The notes beneath the pieces were generated by a model. It was given only the letters and a program-made list of their open reading frames with translations, searched no databases and was not told where the DNA came from. Made by a program: the position numbers and the translations under genes. Shown piece by piece: positions 1 to 13,890 of a stretch of 64,000 bases of DNA. The DNA lies in assembly GCA_023079485.1 (NCBI GenBank), contig CM041115.1, forward strand, positions 29,874,826 through 29,938,825, written 5' to 3'. The DNA comes from Archilochus colubris (lineage: Eukaryota > Chordata > Aves > Apodiformes > Trochilidae). Every line of letters begins with the position of its first letter. Position 1 is the stretch's first letter.

Positions 1-1985
1 TGCCTGGTTTTTTTGCTACTGTAAATTGCATTGTTGTTTTAGAAAAGATATGTATCGTGCCAACTACTGAAAAGCACACTGTCAAGTTCAATACATGCTC
101 CCCTTCGTTGCTATAGTAACTGGACTGTTATCTGTACCTCAGCTTTTCCTCTAGTGTCAGACTTGACTCAGTTCACTTACAAGGCTCCACTCTCCCAGTC
201 TCCCAGAGAATCTTCTGCACCTATCCCATGGTGTTAAGCCTCATAAGCAGAGCTGTAGGAGAGATGCCAGGAGGTGGTACCACCCCTGCCATAGCCCTGT
301 GTGAAAATATTTCAAATGAGAGTGTATGAACCCCTGTAATCCACTGCTGGCTGTGACCCAAGTGATGACCTGAGCAAGCAGTACTGCAGAGGATGAAGAA
401 ATAACTGGCAAAAGCTGTGTGCAGTGCAGGGGGCCTGCATACCAAATTCCATGGATGCAAAAAGTGTGAAAGTGAAGTGCTGTGGAGGGATGACATTCTA
501 AAGCCATTTCTGAAGAACATTCATCTGAATCCTACCACTTATTTCTTCAGGTGTCCAATGATACAAGTGGAAATCATCTTGACTTCTCTCCTAAACACTA
601 CCTATCTATCTCAGAATTTTTACCCAGCTACACATCAGAGGTTGAACTTATAAACCTCAGCCTTTTTTATAAACTCAAGCCATGTATTATTGTAAAACAT
701 TTGATCTGAGATAATTTATGGAATTTATGTTCATGCAATATATATTATATTTAGCTCTTCCTTTTCAAATGTTAACTTCTGCTTTATATTTCTATTAGGC
801 ACAGAGTTGAGATTCACAGAGGTTTTTGCAGATGAAGTATAAACTATGGTTTCTTCCACTTCTATTTTCTTTATCCTGATAACAAGCTCTTCTCCCCTGG
901 GATGTAGTTAGATTTTGAGGGCTGCTTAACATCTAGATGTATGGATTATTCTAAGATTAAGTATGTCAATAATGTCCATTATTGATTTAGGGAACTTAAA
1001 AAATAGTCCTTTTGAACACCAAGTTGAATTCAGTACAAAAAAGTTACAATTTTTTTGTAAGAACAAAAATAGTGATGAATCTTGAAAAACAGACTAATCT
1101 ATATGAACATTAGAGACAGTGCCCAGTTAAAAACACAATAATTTCCTTAATGCAGTTACACTGTTGACTAAAAGTCTTAAAAGTTAGAGAAAAAGCACTC
1201 TTCTGGGATAATGATTTAGTAGTAATCTGTTCAAATGTGCCGTTTGTCTGGCTGAGGAAAAGTTCTGATGCAACTAATTTTGGCATGAAGGATTGGGATA
1301 TTCCATCCACATAAGGTAAAATGGAATCGACACAAAGACTGATATTTAGACTAGAGATCTGGTTGTACCTCTTTTTTACCTTCCATTGTACTTTTTAGGT
1401 ATTTGACTCACTTCTACTATGGTTGAAAAATTGAAAACAAATCACAGCAGCGAGGTAAATGGTGGATAAAATGCACATAACCATCATTAATCAAATGATG
1501 CATCAAAGAGAGAAAGAACAGCTGTCATCTCACCAGAGGTGGGATGATTAAGTATTTGGGTTGACTCCTCATTAATGGCAAGGTTCTGATACAATCTGGA
1601 TTTGGGATATCTTTTCTCTGACAGGAAGCTTATTACATCATGACATGACATGCCTTTCCCATTTTATAAACCTTTAGCAGGAACACTATTTTTACTCCCT
1701 TTGGACCAGAAAAATGCAAGCAGTGTTTTAAATTGGTTTAGATTTTTCTCTAGGAAAGCCTGGGAAGATACCTTGACTAAGAAGGGTCAGATGAGAGAGA
1801 TGGAGGACCCAGGAAACAAACGTACCTGCCTGTTTGGAGGCATCTCACTGCCTTGCTAAGGTCCAAGTGGATCAGCCAGCTTAGCCTGAGTGAGCAGTAG
1901 CCCTGACATTGAGGCCTAAGGAATACTGGACTTCACCAGCCACAGGTAACCCAGCAGCTTGAGGGATACCATGAGTCTTCTTGCT
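1..1985. other. Intergenic, no gene seen
   Basis: AT-rich sequence. The open frames here are short, lack splice context and resemble no family I know. No RNA gene or clear repeat was recognised. From about 1860 the composition shifts toward the CR1 fragment that follows. Confidence 0.6.
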
Positions 1986-2385
1986 GCCTGTCAGGTCACA
2001 CCTGGAATAATTAATTCTGTTTTTAGCTCTAGAAGGACACCGAAGAACTGAAGAGAGTCCAAGAGCCATCAAGTTGACTATAGTGTTGAAAAATGTAGGC
2101 AGCTGTTCAGCCTAGGCAAGGGAGGACTCAGGGGAGACCTAATGAGGGTCTTCCAATAGCAAACAGACATGCAGGGGAAGTGAACGTACTCTCTACATAA
2201 ACACGCATGGTGACAGAAGACACATCAAGTACAAGTTGAATCAAGGGAATTTTCATCTGGATACAGGAAAAAAATATTTTACTTTGAGAACACAGTCCTG
2301 GGCAACCCGTTTGAGAAGGAGGGGTGAATCAGATGAACTCCAGGGGTCTCTTACCACCCTAATAGTTCTATGAAGAAAACAGGAG
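1986..2385 (+). mobile_element. CR1 LINE, decayed 3'-end fragment
   Basis: The stretch follows the order of a CR1 3' region on the + strand. A degenerate segment like the end of ORF2 (around 2030-2065) is followed by a 'CAGCCTAGGCAAGGGAGG'-type segment. The usual end follows at 2330-2373, 'GATGAACTCCAGGGGTCTCTTACCACCC' in pieces, finishing in TTCTATGA. It is heavily mutated and noncoding. Boundaries are approximate. Confidence 0.65.
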
Positions 2386-3645
2386 AGCTGGTCACCTAAG
2401 ATGTAGAGAAGGCCAAGGTACTCAATGACTATTTTACCTCTATCTTCAGTTGCAAAGACACTGTCCATCATAGTTGAAAATTCATGGCACCCTGAAGTAT
2501 CTGCTGACTGGAAAAGGGGAAATATAACCTCCATTTTCGAAACTGGAAAAAAAAAGGAGACCCAGGGGACTATAGGATAGTCACCCTCACCTCTGTGCTT
2601 GGCAGCAGATGTAGCAGATCCTCCTGAAGGCTCTGCTAAGGTATGTGGATAAAAAAGGGTGACTGTGACAGCCAGCATGGTTCACTAAGGGCAAGTCCTG
2701 CCTGACTGATTTGGTGGCCTTTTATGATAGGGTTGAATCCTCGATGTCAACATCTTTGTCAGCAATGTTGACAGTGGAATCAAATGCACCCTCAGCAAGT
2801 TTGCTGAGGACACCAAACTGTGTGGTGAAATCAACACACATCCTCAAGAGGATGCCATCCAGAGGGACTTTAACAGGCTTGAGAAGTGGACTCATGCAAA
2901 CTGCATGAAATTCAAGGCCAAGTGCAAGGTTCTGTAAGGTTCTGTCAAGGCAGTCCCATGCATGAATACAGGTTGGGAGAAGAAAAGATTGAGGACAGCC
3001 CTGAGGAAAAGGTCTTTGTGGTGGTGGTGGACCAGAAGTTTAATATGAGCTGTAAATGTGCACTTGCAGCTCAAAAAGCCAACTGTGTGCTGGGCTGCAT
3101 CAAAAGTATCATAGACAGCTGGTTGAAGGAGTTGATTCTCCCCCTCTACTTTGCTCTTGTGAGATCCCATCTGAGTATTGTGTCCAGTTCTGTAGTCCTC
3201 AGCATAAGAAGAGCATAGGGGTCCTGGAATGTGTCCAGAGGAAAGCAACTAAAATGATCAGAGGGCTGGAGCACCTCCCCTATGAAGGGGAGGAATTTTG
3301 GGTTGTTCATCCTGGAGAAAAGAAGGCTCTGAGGTGACCTTATAGTGACCTTCCAGTATCTGAAGGGGGACTGCAAGAAAGCTGGGGTAGGGTTTTTTAC
3401 GCGTGTGTAGTGAGAGGAAAAGAGAAAATGGTTTCTAACTTGAAGAGGGAAGATTTAAGCTGGACAAGACACTGGCACAGGTTGCCCAAGAAAGCTGTGG
3501 CTGCGTCTCACCTGAAAGAGTTCAAGGCCAGGTTGGATGGGGCCTTACCAACCTGATCTAGTGGAAGATGTCTCTGTCCCTAGGGGTGACCTAGACGATC
3601 TTTAAGGTCCCTTACAATGCACACCATTCAGTGATTCTGTGACAA
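2386..3645 (+). mobile_element. CR1 LINE, decayed, reverse transcriptase region to 3' end
   Basis: This is a second CR1 copy directly after the previous one, same strand. Reading in shifting frames it gives recognisable CR1 reverse-transcriptase phrases, such as QHGSLRASPA-like sequence near 2675 and a KFAEDTKL core near 2797-2820. The second acidic box normally reads FADD; here it reads FAED, so the catalytic pair is altered. Conserved 3' ORF2 blocks follow near 3215-3335 ('[19 protein letters not shown]'). The copy ends at about 3645 in a CAGTGATTCTGTGA-type tail. Stops and frameshifts are many, so it is an old, dead copy. Confidence 0.8.
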
Positions 3646-6600
3646 CTAAACACTGAAGGGATGGAATCTACTTTGCTGAAGACTCAGCTTGACGAGACCC
3701 TGGATAACGTAGTCTAGGTACCGATTTTCAGCAGAAAGTTGGACAAGGGTATCTACAGAGTCCTTTTAAATAGAGACCTGTCTATAATTTCTTTCCTGCT
3801 GGAAATCATTAGGGTCTTCATTTACTTTCAACTGGACTGGCAAAACCACAAGTTATTCTTAGGAACAACTACTATCTAGAAGCACGAATTTCGGAGAAAA
3901 AAAAATAACAATAAAATACCTGTTTTGGAGCGGTTCAAATGTATTATATAACCTGCTTAGCTGCAACCCTTGCCTCATCATAATCTGGAGTCCTCACATC
4001 TCCCTTTACTGCTATGAGCCAGACACCAAACCAGATAACAGATTTCTGCCATCACAGAAATTGTAGACTGGAGAGAAATAAGAAAATTAGTTATGTTCAA
4101 ACTATGCCTTTGCACTGAAAATCTTGGTATCAGTACATTTCAGAAATAATTTTAAGTGCCACCAGAAGTGCAAAAACTAGTGTCTACCTATTCAGGCTTT
4201 GAAGAGTTGTGAAGACTTTTTCCTTTTCCAAAAAGGCACATATGTCTTTTGTGAAAAGCTCTGTTTATACTGACTGAGGGCAATAATTATTCTGGGAGTG
4301 CTGCTGAACAAAGAGTAGATGTACTCATCATTTTCTGGGAGTTTTAAAAGGATGATGGCAGGATAGGACTAGGTGCTCATTGTTCTGTTTAGGATGAGAT
4401 ATAATCACCTTCTGGCAAAAAGAATCACAAAGAGAAATAGTTACATTTTTAAAAAATCATTACTGACTTTCTTTCCAAAAATCTGTTAATGCTGCACATT
4501 TGTTTCCTGCACCTCAGGGCTTTTTACATTTGGAAACACTTTTCTCTGGTACAAAGTTACCAAATTTCCCATACTACCATTACCTCAGATACTAGAGCTT
4601 CTTTCTGTTCTCTGGCTCTGAACTCAGGGGTTGCACCTTTTACCAAATAATTACACTATTGTGCTAAATTAAGCTAAAGCTTACAGAGTTCAAAAATAGT
4701 TACTGTGCAACCCCGCCAGCTTATTGTCTCAGTCTCCTCTGCTAGTACCTCCAGATACCCACTCTCATTTATTTGCTGCTTCCGTGTTTTAGTTATTTAT
4801 CACACTTCCTGGTACGTTTTCCAGACTAAAAATAAACCCATATTAAACATTATTTGCTAAGAGTACTAAAAGCTTGAAATACACCACTGATGTACACAGC
4901 TTGTTCCATCATTCTAAGTATGCCATAGATCAAGCTATCTACCTGCAATGGTGAGCATATTAAATCACTTGAAGTTCTATTTGCATGATCATCTTTCCCA
5001 ACAGTCTTGCTGTGTTGCTGACTCAAGCACTTTAAAAGACTCACTCGAAATTACTGTTTAAAAAAAAATGTGAACATTGTCTCACTAAGTATGCAGGAAA
5101 TGAAATGTGTTAGCACTTACCCATCTCAAATTAGATTCAGCACATAACTGACTAACGTGAGTGCACCTAGCTATAGTTTACATTTATCTCTCCAGTAAGC
5201 TTTTTAATCAAAAGTAATTTAGTGTTAAGCGTATCGAAAAGCCTTTCATTAGCCATCGATGGGGCTTGATTTATTCATACACTGTGCGACATATGTTGTT
5301 GATGCTGTCATCTACAACATCTCCAATTTTAACTGTTTCCATTTTGAGCTGGTATTTTTGTAAAGAGCTCGTCTGCAGTTCTGCATCGTACAAGGTAGGA
5401 ATATTCAGGTGTTCAAGGTGTATGGTTTGCACTGGTTTGAACTGCAGAAACAGTGGACTTCAGATGGCTGATTGGAGGGGACTTTTCTGCTTTCTTTTGT
5501 CATGCTGCATTTTGTTTTTCCCAAAGTAGTTTCAGGGCATGATTTTCATTTGCATTCTATTTTTATAGCAGCTGCAGTTACCTCCCTGTAGAACTGAGAT
5601 GTAGTTCAGAACTTTTCGAGCCCACAGCAGCCAAGGTATCAAAGTTCTAATGAGACATCTATCCTGAACGAGACATTCCACTGGACAATTCCATTGGATG
5701 GAAAAACAAAGCTCAGTGGTTATGTCAAGACATGGCTGAGGAAAGTAGCTCAATGCCTGCTTCCACCAGGGTATCATCAAACAGTTCTCAGAGGACTGGG
5801 ATTTTTAGACATGTATAAGAAGTACAGGGAGTCTGACAAGAATCCTGTTTATTTTCATATTATATATACTCATTTCTGGTAGCCCCCAGGTAGTTTTCAA
5901 GATCAGCTGTGTGCTTTTCAAAAAGTCCCACCTGCCTTCCTTGTGTCTCAGTAACCCACTTCCAAACTGAAGAAAAGAAGAGAAAGAAAAAAAAATGCAG
6001 CTTTTTCTCATGCCTCCTTTTGTCCAGTTACCTATTGAGGTAGGTGAAGGCTTTGTTGTAACTTTGCTGAAGTCAAAATTTCACTTTGGTTTATAAAGCA
6101 AAAATCAAGAAGGGTCGCTTTAGGTTTGCATCAAGTAGGTAGTGTCAGAAAACGAGAATCACATAGCCAGGCTCATATTAATATGGAAATAATTTATGAA
6201 ATCAGACAGACAGAAACATGAATAAACATGCATTTTTCCACTGGTCACTCAGATAATTCAACAGGACCACATTACCTGTTACACAGGTATCTGGCCATGT
6301 TACAATTTTTTAAAACACTGGTGTGAAAATGCTCAGTGCTTTTAACAAATTGAAAGTTGAGATATTCTGATATATTGCAAAATTACTAGATATTCTGTAA
6401 AACAGTGTTCTACTAGGCAGGACAACAACATTTTATGAATAGTTTCTTATCTTACTAAAGTAAACAAAACTCAGCAACAAACCAGAATCAAACCTTTAAA
6501 GATTTAGTTCACATAATTTGTTACACAGAAGCAGGTCTTCCAAATTTCCTCAGTAATGTCCACTTATAGAGGTGCCTTTATTACAGGAATGTTGGTGACT

Positions 6601-7666
6601 GTGTCTGGCAAGAACTGTTCAGATGTTTTAATGGTGAAACCTCTTGTAAATTCAGGGGGCTAGGAGGAGAGAAAAAGGAGAGGCAAGGAGCCTATAATAT
6701 GGAATAAAACCATTTCCTTTCACCCTGAGGAATACAATTCAGACTAGTATCAATCACTCAAAATATTTACGTCTTTGTTAAAACATGTGTCACCTCACAT
6801 GGCAGGAAATACAGTTCAGCTTCATTTCCTCTGTAGTTGCATCTCCTCAAAAGTTTAAGGGGAAGAAATGAAAGAATATTTTCCTCTGTTCTTTTCCCTA
6901 GCACCCTGGAGATGAGAACTTGTTTTTACATACTTTTGATATGTGTCCATACCTCGGTCTTCTTCAACCAGTCTCTTTCACTTTGACAATATTTGAACCT
7001 TAAGTTTAATTTCAGCCCAAATAAAACAAAGGGGTCCCAAAGGAAGTAGCTTGGAAATGGCCAGGCAGCAGAAAGAGAGAGACATTAATGCCCCAAAGAT
7101 GGAGAGGCTAAAGCATGCATTGTGACATTATTAGTCACCTGAGATAGCCCTTGAAGGAGAAATTTGGTATTTCCCAGCAATCTCTGAATATTTCAGTTGC
7201 CAGCAAAGATTAGATTGGAGATCATACCTATTAGACCCCATAAGGCACAGACATCTACTGGGAACCAGCTCTTAATAGAGGAGCTGTTTTGCTCTATCTC
7301 TCACAGCCCTGCTCTCTCTTTCCTCATTGTCTCACAAATGAGTTTCATTTTGTGTCTGTGTGATGAGCTGTAAAAATCTACTAAAGCAGTCTACCTCACT
7401 ATTACCCTGATTACACTTTGCATTTGTGGTGAAATGCAGCTTCTTGTGCACAGAGCCGTCCTGTTTCCTGTGCATTACTGAACCCAACCCCTGGGACCAA
7501 CTGCCTCTAGTTATCCATTACTTCATGTAAAGAAGGAAGGCACCAGAGCCCAGCAGTAATAAAGGTGTGAGAAATATCTTGTTTATGGGCTGAAAAGGGG
7601 AGTTACTCCTTCCTTTTGTTGCTGGGAGAGTATTTCATACCTATGTCTTTTGACAAGAGAACCCAT

Positions 7667-7703
7667 CCCCCATCTCCCCCTCCCCCTTCCACCCATTCCC
7701 CCC
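7667..7703 (-). repeat. C-rich tract, G-quadruplex candidate on minus strand
   Basis: Four runs of five or six C plus one CCC run lie within about 37 bases, separated by 1-9 bases. On the minus strand these are G runs with short loops, fitting the usual G-quadruplex pattern. No gene is nearby. Confidence 0.55.
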
Positions 7704-10700
7704 AGACCACTGTTCATCTTGCTGTCCCACAAAGACCTCCCTAATCTGTAGGGGACTAGCTGCTGGTTTATAATTTTCGTATATGAGTCAGGATGCTCTC
7801 AAAAGCAATCTTCAACTAAGCTAGAGCCATGCAGAGATAGTGATATGAAGACAGGCACAATTAACTTGCAATGTTTCCTTCACTAGAAAAGGGTATTACT
7901 TGAATTATGAATGAACTTAATTACTTGTATTTGCTATACAGAGCCATCTGTCTCAATAAAATAATACTGTATGAACAAAGATATATTTTGTTATATGGAA
8001 TGGGGCAGAGAAAGAAAATATATATCTTAAAAAACAATCTTTTTTCTGCATCTTAATCTGGCAATATTAAAACAACGCATGATGGTTTTAATTTAAATGA
8101 AATAGTCAAGATTAATTAAATAAGGCTTTTGTCATATGGAATTTTTAAATACTTTATTCCACCAGCAATATCTGCTGATGCACTTGGAAGATCTCCCACT
8201 AAAGCAGATGGAAATAGAATCTGGCTACACATTGCCATCTAGTGGAGCAACCCCCAGCAGCGCATGCTGCAGTGACCTTAAGCCTTCCCTCACTAGCGAT
8301 CAACTCTGTTCGGAGTTGCTATTGATATTTAACAGGAAAAAAGTTCACTAAGATACATAGGTTATAATGTTACAGTTTAAGTCACCTGAACCTCTGTTGA
8401 AATATCTTAGTTGGGAGGTAAGACAAAAAAACCTTTCACCCTTAAATCATTGCTGCAATTCAGAAGCGATTGTTGTAGAACAAATAAATACACTTGTCTG
8501 TTCCATTTTACAAGAAGTACCTGACTGCAAAAGTGCTCTGTTTAACATTTAAGACCACGCTCAACAAGCAAGGCAATTGAACATTTACTTTGTTCATCCT
8601 TTAGGGCAGGTTTGAAGAACGATGGGCCAATGGGAGAAAATCCAAAGCTCTCCTATATGTCCTAACAATTTGTAGTCACAGACATTGCATAATTTTGTCA
8701 GCTCAGTGACTTCCGCAAGCATGAAACTTCTTTCAAAAACTGAAATGCTTAGCTCTAAGCTTAGATGAGTCAGGAAGTTATTTGTGGAGGGATTAAAAAA
8801 TACCAAATAAAGAAAGCCAGAGAGGGATGAGTCATATCACAGTAACACCAGATATAACCCTTAGTCCTTTTGTAGCTTTTTGTTTGTTGGGTCTCTGTTT
8901 ATTCTCATCATTCAGATGAGCTATTGTATTTCAGGTTTGGACACTTTGCATATTTTTCCTACAGAGCTAACTCACAAATGAAAGAAGCACTCATACACCT
9001 GATAGAGTATTAGTAAACAACCTCCAGACTGCAATCTCCTGACCTTTTTTGTCCTGAGTTAACTTGTGTTAGCCTTAAAGCCTTTTCACTATGAAGTAAC
9101 AAAGCGCAGTCCCCTCTCTCGCATTATCACTCCTTAAATTTATCAACTGGGACAGCTGGTGAAGCTATACCAGTGCCAAAGACAGCAACAGCACAAGAGA
9201 TTACACAGTCTTCTGCACTTTTTTTGACAAAGAAAAGGCTATCCTTACACGGGTTTCATAATACTTTGCCTAAATCAACACTTGTCTGAGAGATGATGAA
9301 AACTGGACCCCAATAAGATTGAAGTAGACGGGCAGTCACTGTGTGGTCAAGATGACTGATGTGAGAGAGAAGAACATCATTACCACACGGAAACGAGGCA
9401 AATGGGTTTCCAGGCAGAGAGCATGGTCATCTAGCTGAGCAAGTAAATGTGGCTGTAGTGTGAAAAGGAGAAAAGATAAATCTATTTTAACAAGAAAGAG
9501 AGCTTCAAGGTTACCCAGTAACACCTTCAAAGTAAGCTAAAGACACCTGCATTTCATCAGTGAAACACAGAGTGCGTGCACTGATCAGATGAGGGTACTG
9601 AATAGATGAAATGGTGGTTGTGGTCCTTTTGCAGACTACCACCAGTGAAAAGGTAAAAGAAGTCATTGTCTGCAAGGCGATGTCACCAGAGGTGTCAGGA
9701 TGGGATGTCATAGGTGGGTACATCAGTATGACGCTGAAAATTACATTAGTTTCACAGTTAACTAAGCAGAAGCAGGACACAGATTTGGGATCACATGAAG
9801 CTGTACTTGAGTAATGGCTGTAAAGAAGGGTCCCAGGCCACATTCAGTATCACAGGTGTTAAATAAGTGCATACTGTTTATTCAGTTGCTTTCACGTAAG
9901 TAAGAAGAAACAGAATCAAAATTGGAAATTCCAGAAGTATATGCTAGTAGTGACATGTGCTTATAGAAGATATACTGAATTAATCTAAATTTTATCAAAC
10001 CCCTGACCTAGACTACACCCACTTAATGAAACCCTGAGCAGACCAATTGCATCTTACATCACACCTTTCTATCAATTTGATGTTTTCCATTCATATTTTT
10101 AGGTAAGAACATGTTTTTTTCCTAACCCTTGCCCCATGGAGGGAGTCATAAAGACATTTTTTCTTATATACCTTCACTAAGATTATTATCACTACCAAGC
10201 AATACTAGGGTAATAAAATAAGAAAAAAAATGTTCAGAATTCACATCTCAGGCTGGGTTGGCAGCTAGGAAAAAAACTCTACATTATGAATGGAGCAAAT
10301 TTGTTACCAGCATCATTGAAAGAATAAATATACTGTCAGGTAATGTTAGTGATTTACAATGAAGTGTTAAAAATGCCAATTCTTATAAACTGTGGTGGCA
10401 GAGGTTAGAAAAATAGATTATCTTTTCAGGTACTATATAAAGGTAATTCAATATATTCTCCTGTTTCCAAAAGCTGTATCTAAAAATAATACATCTTTGT
10501 TATAGTCACAAAGAACCTCTTCTAACCACCATACATTATATTTATACTGTGAATTAGTTATTGATGATAGCTGGCATAAAATTTTCTCCACATTTACAGT
10601 CAGTTAGAAATGTTCTGTTTCCAAGGAACAAGAAGTAAAGAAGCTTAGCTCATTCATGCCTCATTAGAATAACTGTTACTGACAACAGACATACTGGAAC

Positions 10701-12812
10701 AACCAAAAAATCACTTATCCCAGCAACATTCTTGTGCATCTCAGTTTCCTTTGAATATAGGTCCATATAAAGTTAACCCTGAAACTTCTGTACCTACAGG
10801 AATAATCATATCAATGCTGTATAACATAAACTGAGCAAATTAAAAAAGAGCAAACAGAACCACATAACTCAGGATAAAAAAAAAAACAAAAAAACATTTC
10901 TCACCATCTGACACACATCTCCTCTCCAGGTATTGGTGTGTTCTGCCTTGTGAGAACTGGGCTTGGTTCTAGCGCTGCGCAAGGAAGTACAGCAGAACAT
11001 GCACAGCAAAAGAAGATTCTGCAGTTTCTAAGATGAAGTACTTCAAGTACACTTATATACTACCATGCAAAACTTTTACTAAGAAATCCAGTATTACGGC
11101 CAAGAAAATCCAAGAGGATCTAAGGCTTTGATCTTGAGAATAAGAGAAGGTTTTGAGGGTGCACTAAGACGAATTATGGAAGGTTAGGGACAAGAAAGCT
11201 GTGCCAAAAGATCCATTTTGAAATCAGAGGAGGCTGGCATTCATTCCTATTTCTTTTGTTTTTCTTCCTAAGAACAGTCTCACTGCAGTGTGTGCGTTTA
11301 CAACTGGCAAGTGGAATTGAGACTGCTGTATAGATACTCCAGTAGGCCTGTAACATTATTAGGTAAAGACCATCAGATGATCACAACAGCCAGAAACAAA
11401 GAGTGGGCCTGATCTACCTTCTGCTACAGTAGTGTAAATATGGTATGTCTGTTTCTAAAACACTGGAATTTATCCAGATTTTTAACAGTGCAACTGAGGG
11501 TAAATTTGGCCCAGCCTTTTCAGTGGCCACTAAGGCCCACAGTGCAACTGAGATGGTGCACAGACATGTAGCAAAGTTTGAAAAAAATGTTATGTCTTTT
11601 TTCAAAGTGTGCACAATGAATATTAAACAAACCCCTGAAGTACACTTTGCCATTTGCCTAGAAACAGCACAGTGATCCTTATTATATGCTGTACTATGTG
11701 GAATGACTCTTTAAACTAATTCAGAGAGGATATACAAAGAGTCAGGACATTGACAGAGATGTGGTGTGTAATAAGTGCAGGATTATTCTGTTGCTTTACA
11801 TACTCCTTTTCTTTCTTCTTTATTTCAAGGAAACCAGGCATTTTTTTTCAAGTTTGGACAATTTTTAATAGCCTTGAAGTACAGAAAATGAGATTTCAAA
11901 ATCCAAGTGGTTAAGATACCCACAGACCAATTCTGATTTAAGAAAAATGAAAATCTTCCAAGGACCCGAATACCACCTCAAGGGCTGAGGTGGCCATTTG
12001 AATGATAATGGAAATGAATGGGAATCTTCCTTAAATGTATAGCATATGGAATTTCCTGTAAGCCACAATGCTTTGTAACCTTATGCTTGTGTTCTAAATA
12101 TATTTGCACTAAATTTCAAAGAAATACAGCCCTAAAGTTCAGAAAGCTTAAAGATTTATGTTCAGCAAGGTGATAGAAAGCTGGTGATGTGACAGCCAAT
12201 TATTTACATAACTAGAGAGACGGTGTATACAACATACAGTCCTTATTAGCATATCTCACTTTTTTCTTCCATTTTCTGAAAAATACCATAACTAATGCAA
12301 CAGTCAGCAGCAGAGTCAGATGAATTAACCTTCTGGAGTTCACTACAATTTCCACTTATTATCTGAATAATAATATAGTGTCTTTTTAAATTGTTTTTGT
12401 GTCAGCATTGCTTTTAGCTTGAAAGAAGCAGAATTCAGATAGTATTAATCTAACACTAAAGCAAACTACATCCAATAGGATCCACCCTGTTCTGTTTTTA
12501 TGCCACTATGCTCTCAGAGAGCATCTATCCCAAATCATCACTTCAGTAAATGCCAGTCTAAATTTAACTCACTATTAGACAAATATATCTCCTGAGGAAA
12601 GCTGCTACACAAACTGTGCTTTTATTAGGTCCAAGATAGCAAAACTGTTGCTGCTGTGGCTTTGTAAAAACTTCATAAAGTGGAAGGATTGAAGGCAAAC
12701 TGTTCAGTATCTTGCTGCATGCTTGCACAAAGGTTAAGAACACTTCAATACAGAAGTTAAAAAAAACAAAAACAAAAAAACCAGTCTCATTTAACACCTT
12801 AAAAGGAATAGC

Positions 12813-12852
12813 AGGCAGGTTGTTATGTAGCTAGGCAGGTTGTTATGTAGCT
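12813..12852 (+). repeat. 20-bp perfect tandem duplication
   Basis: The unit AGGCAGGTTGTTATGTAGCT occurs twice in a row with no mismatch. This is a small, recent-looking duplication in intergenic DNA. Confidence 0.9.
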
Positions 12853-13165
12853 GTCCTTGATGTTCTTTGCTCAGTTTATAGCATCCTTTTCCCTAATTAG
12901 AACAGTGGGGAGTTTTGTTAATTTTTTAGTAGATGCATACCCTGCTTCTTTACTGCCCTGTACCAATCATTTTAAGATCAGAGATTTTCTTTTAAAAATT
13001 CTCTTTTTTTCAAGCTGCAATTATGGGAGAAAATTCTGAGCACAGAAAATATCTCAGGAAAGGTTTCTTTTTCTTGCACACAACTCCTGACAAACACATT
13101 CCAGCAGGGTTTGGTACTAACAGCATTTTAGCAAATCAAAATTTGCAGCAAAAGACCAAGAAAAA

Positions 13166-13203
13166 GGTGTGCATATGTGTGTGTGTGTGTGTGTGAGTGT
13201 GTG
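13166..13203 (+). repeat. (TG)n microsatellite
   Basis: About 18 TG/GT dinucleotides with two interruptions (CATA near the start, GA near the end). It is a standard dinucleotide microsatellite and probably length-variable. Confidence 0.9.
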
Positions 13204-13825
13204 AATAATGAGAATCCAAAGACTGAAAAGAGATAAAAGAATATAAAGAATAAAGCAACAGATGAGGCAGATTTTTGCTGTCGTTAATATCTTAAAATAA
13301 GCATACACAATGCCAGCCACCACCATCCAGTTCAGAACATCAGGGCAATGCTGAGCTATGCTTTTGTGACACCAAGTGGTTAAAATGCGAAGTTGCATTC
13401 TGAACGTGTTCCTCCCTTATTCAAAAGGCTAATAAAAGAAATCCGTACTCAAAGGTGCTTATAAAAACAGTCCTTCTCCGACCACCCTTGGTTAGATTAC
13501 ACATCCTAAAATTAACTTCCATAAGAATCACACATATCAACTCAACTTTTTTAAAATAAATTTTATTCCAAACCCTTTACCTTTCAAACGAATTTTCATT
13601 TAATCATATTCAAAATACTGTTCAATTCAGAAGTCAGATTAAGGATTTTAAAAGACCCCATCTAAGAGAAACCGTACCCACAGCCTGTGCAGACTACTAA
13701 CACCTACAGAATACATTTTAAAAGGAACTCATAAACAACAAAAGAGCCCCAAGAGGAGTTAAAACTATGCCTGGTATGGAACAGATTCGACCCCCTTCTA
13801 TACTGCTATTACAGAAGGAAGTCAG

Positions 13826-13890
13826 GAAAAAACCAAAACCAAAACCAAACAAAACAAAAAAACAAAAAACCCGAAACAAACAAGAAGAAT
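13826..13890 (+). repeat. A/C-rich simple repeat
   Basis: Imperfect AAAACC/AAAAC units, about 65 bases, almost free of G and T. It reads as low-complexity DNA. Confidence 0.75.
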
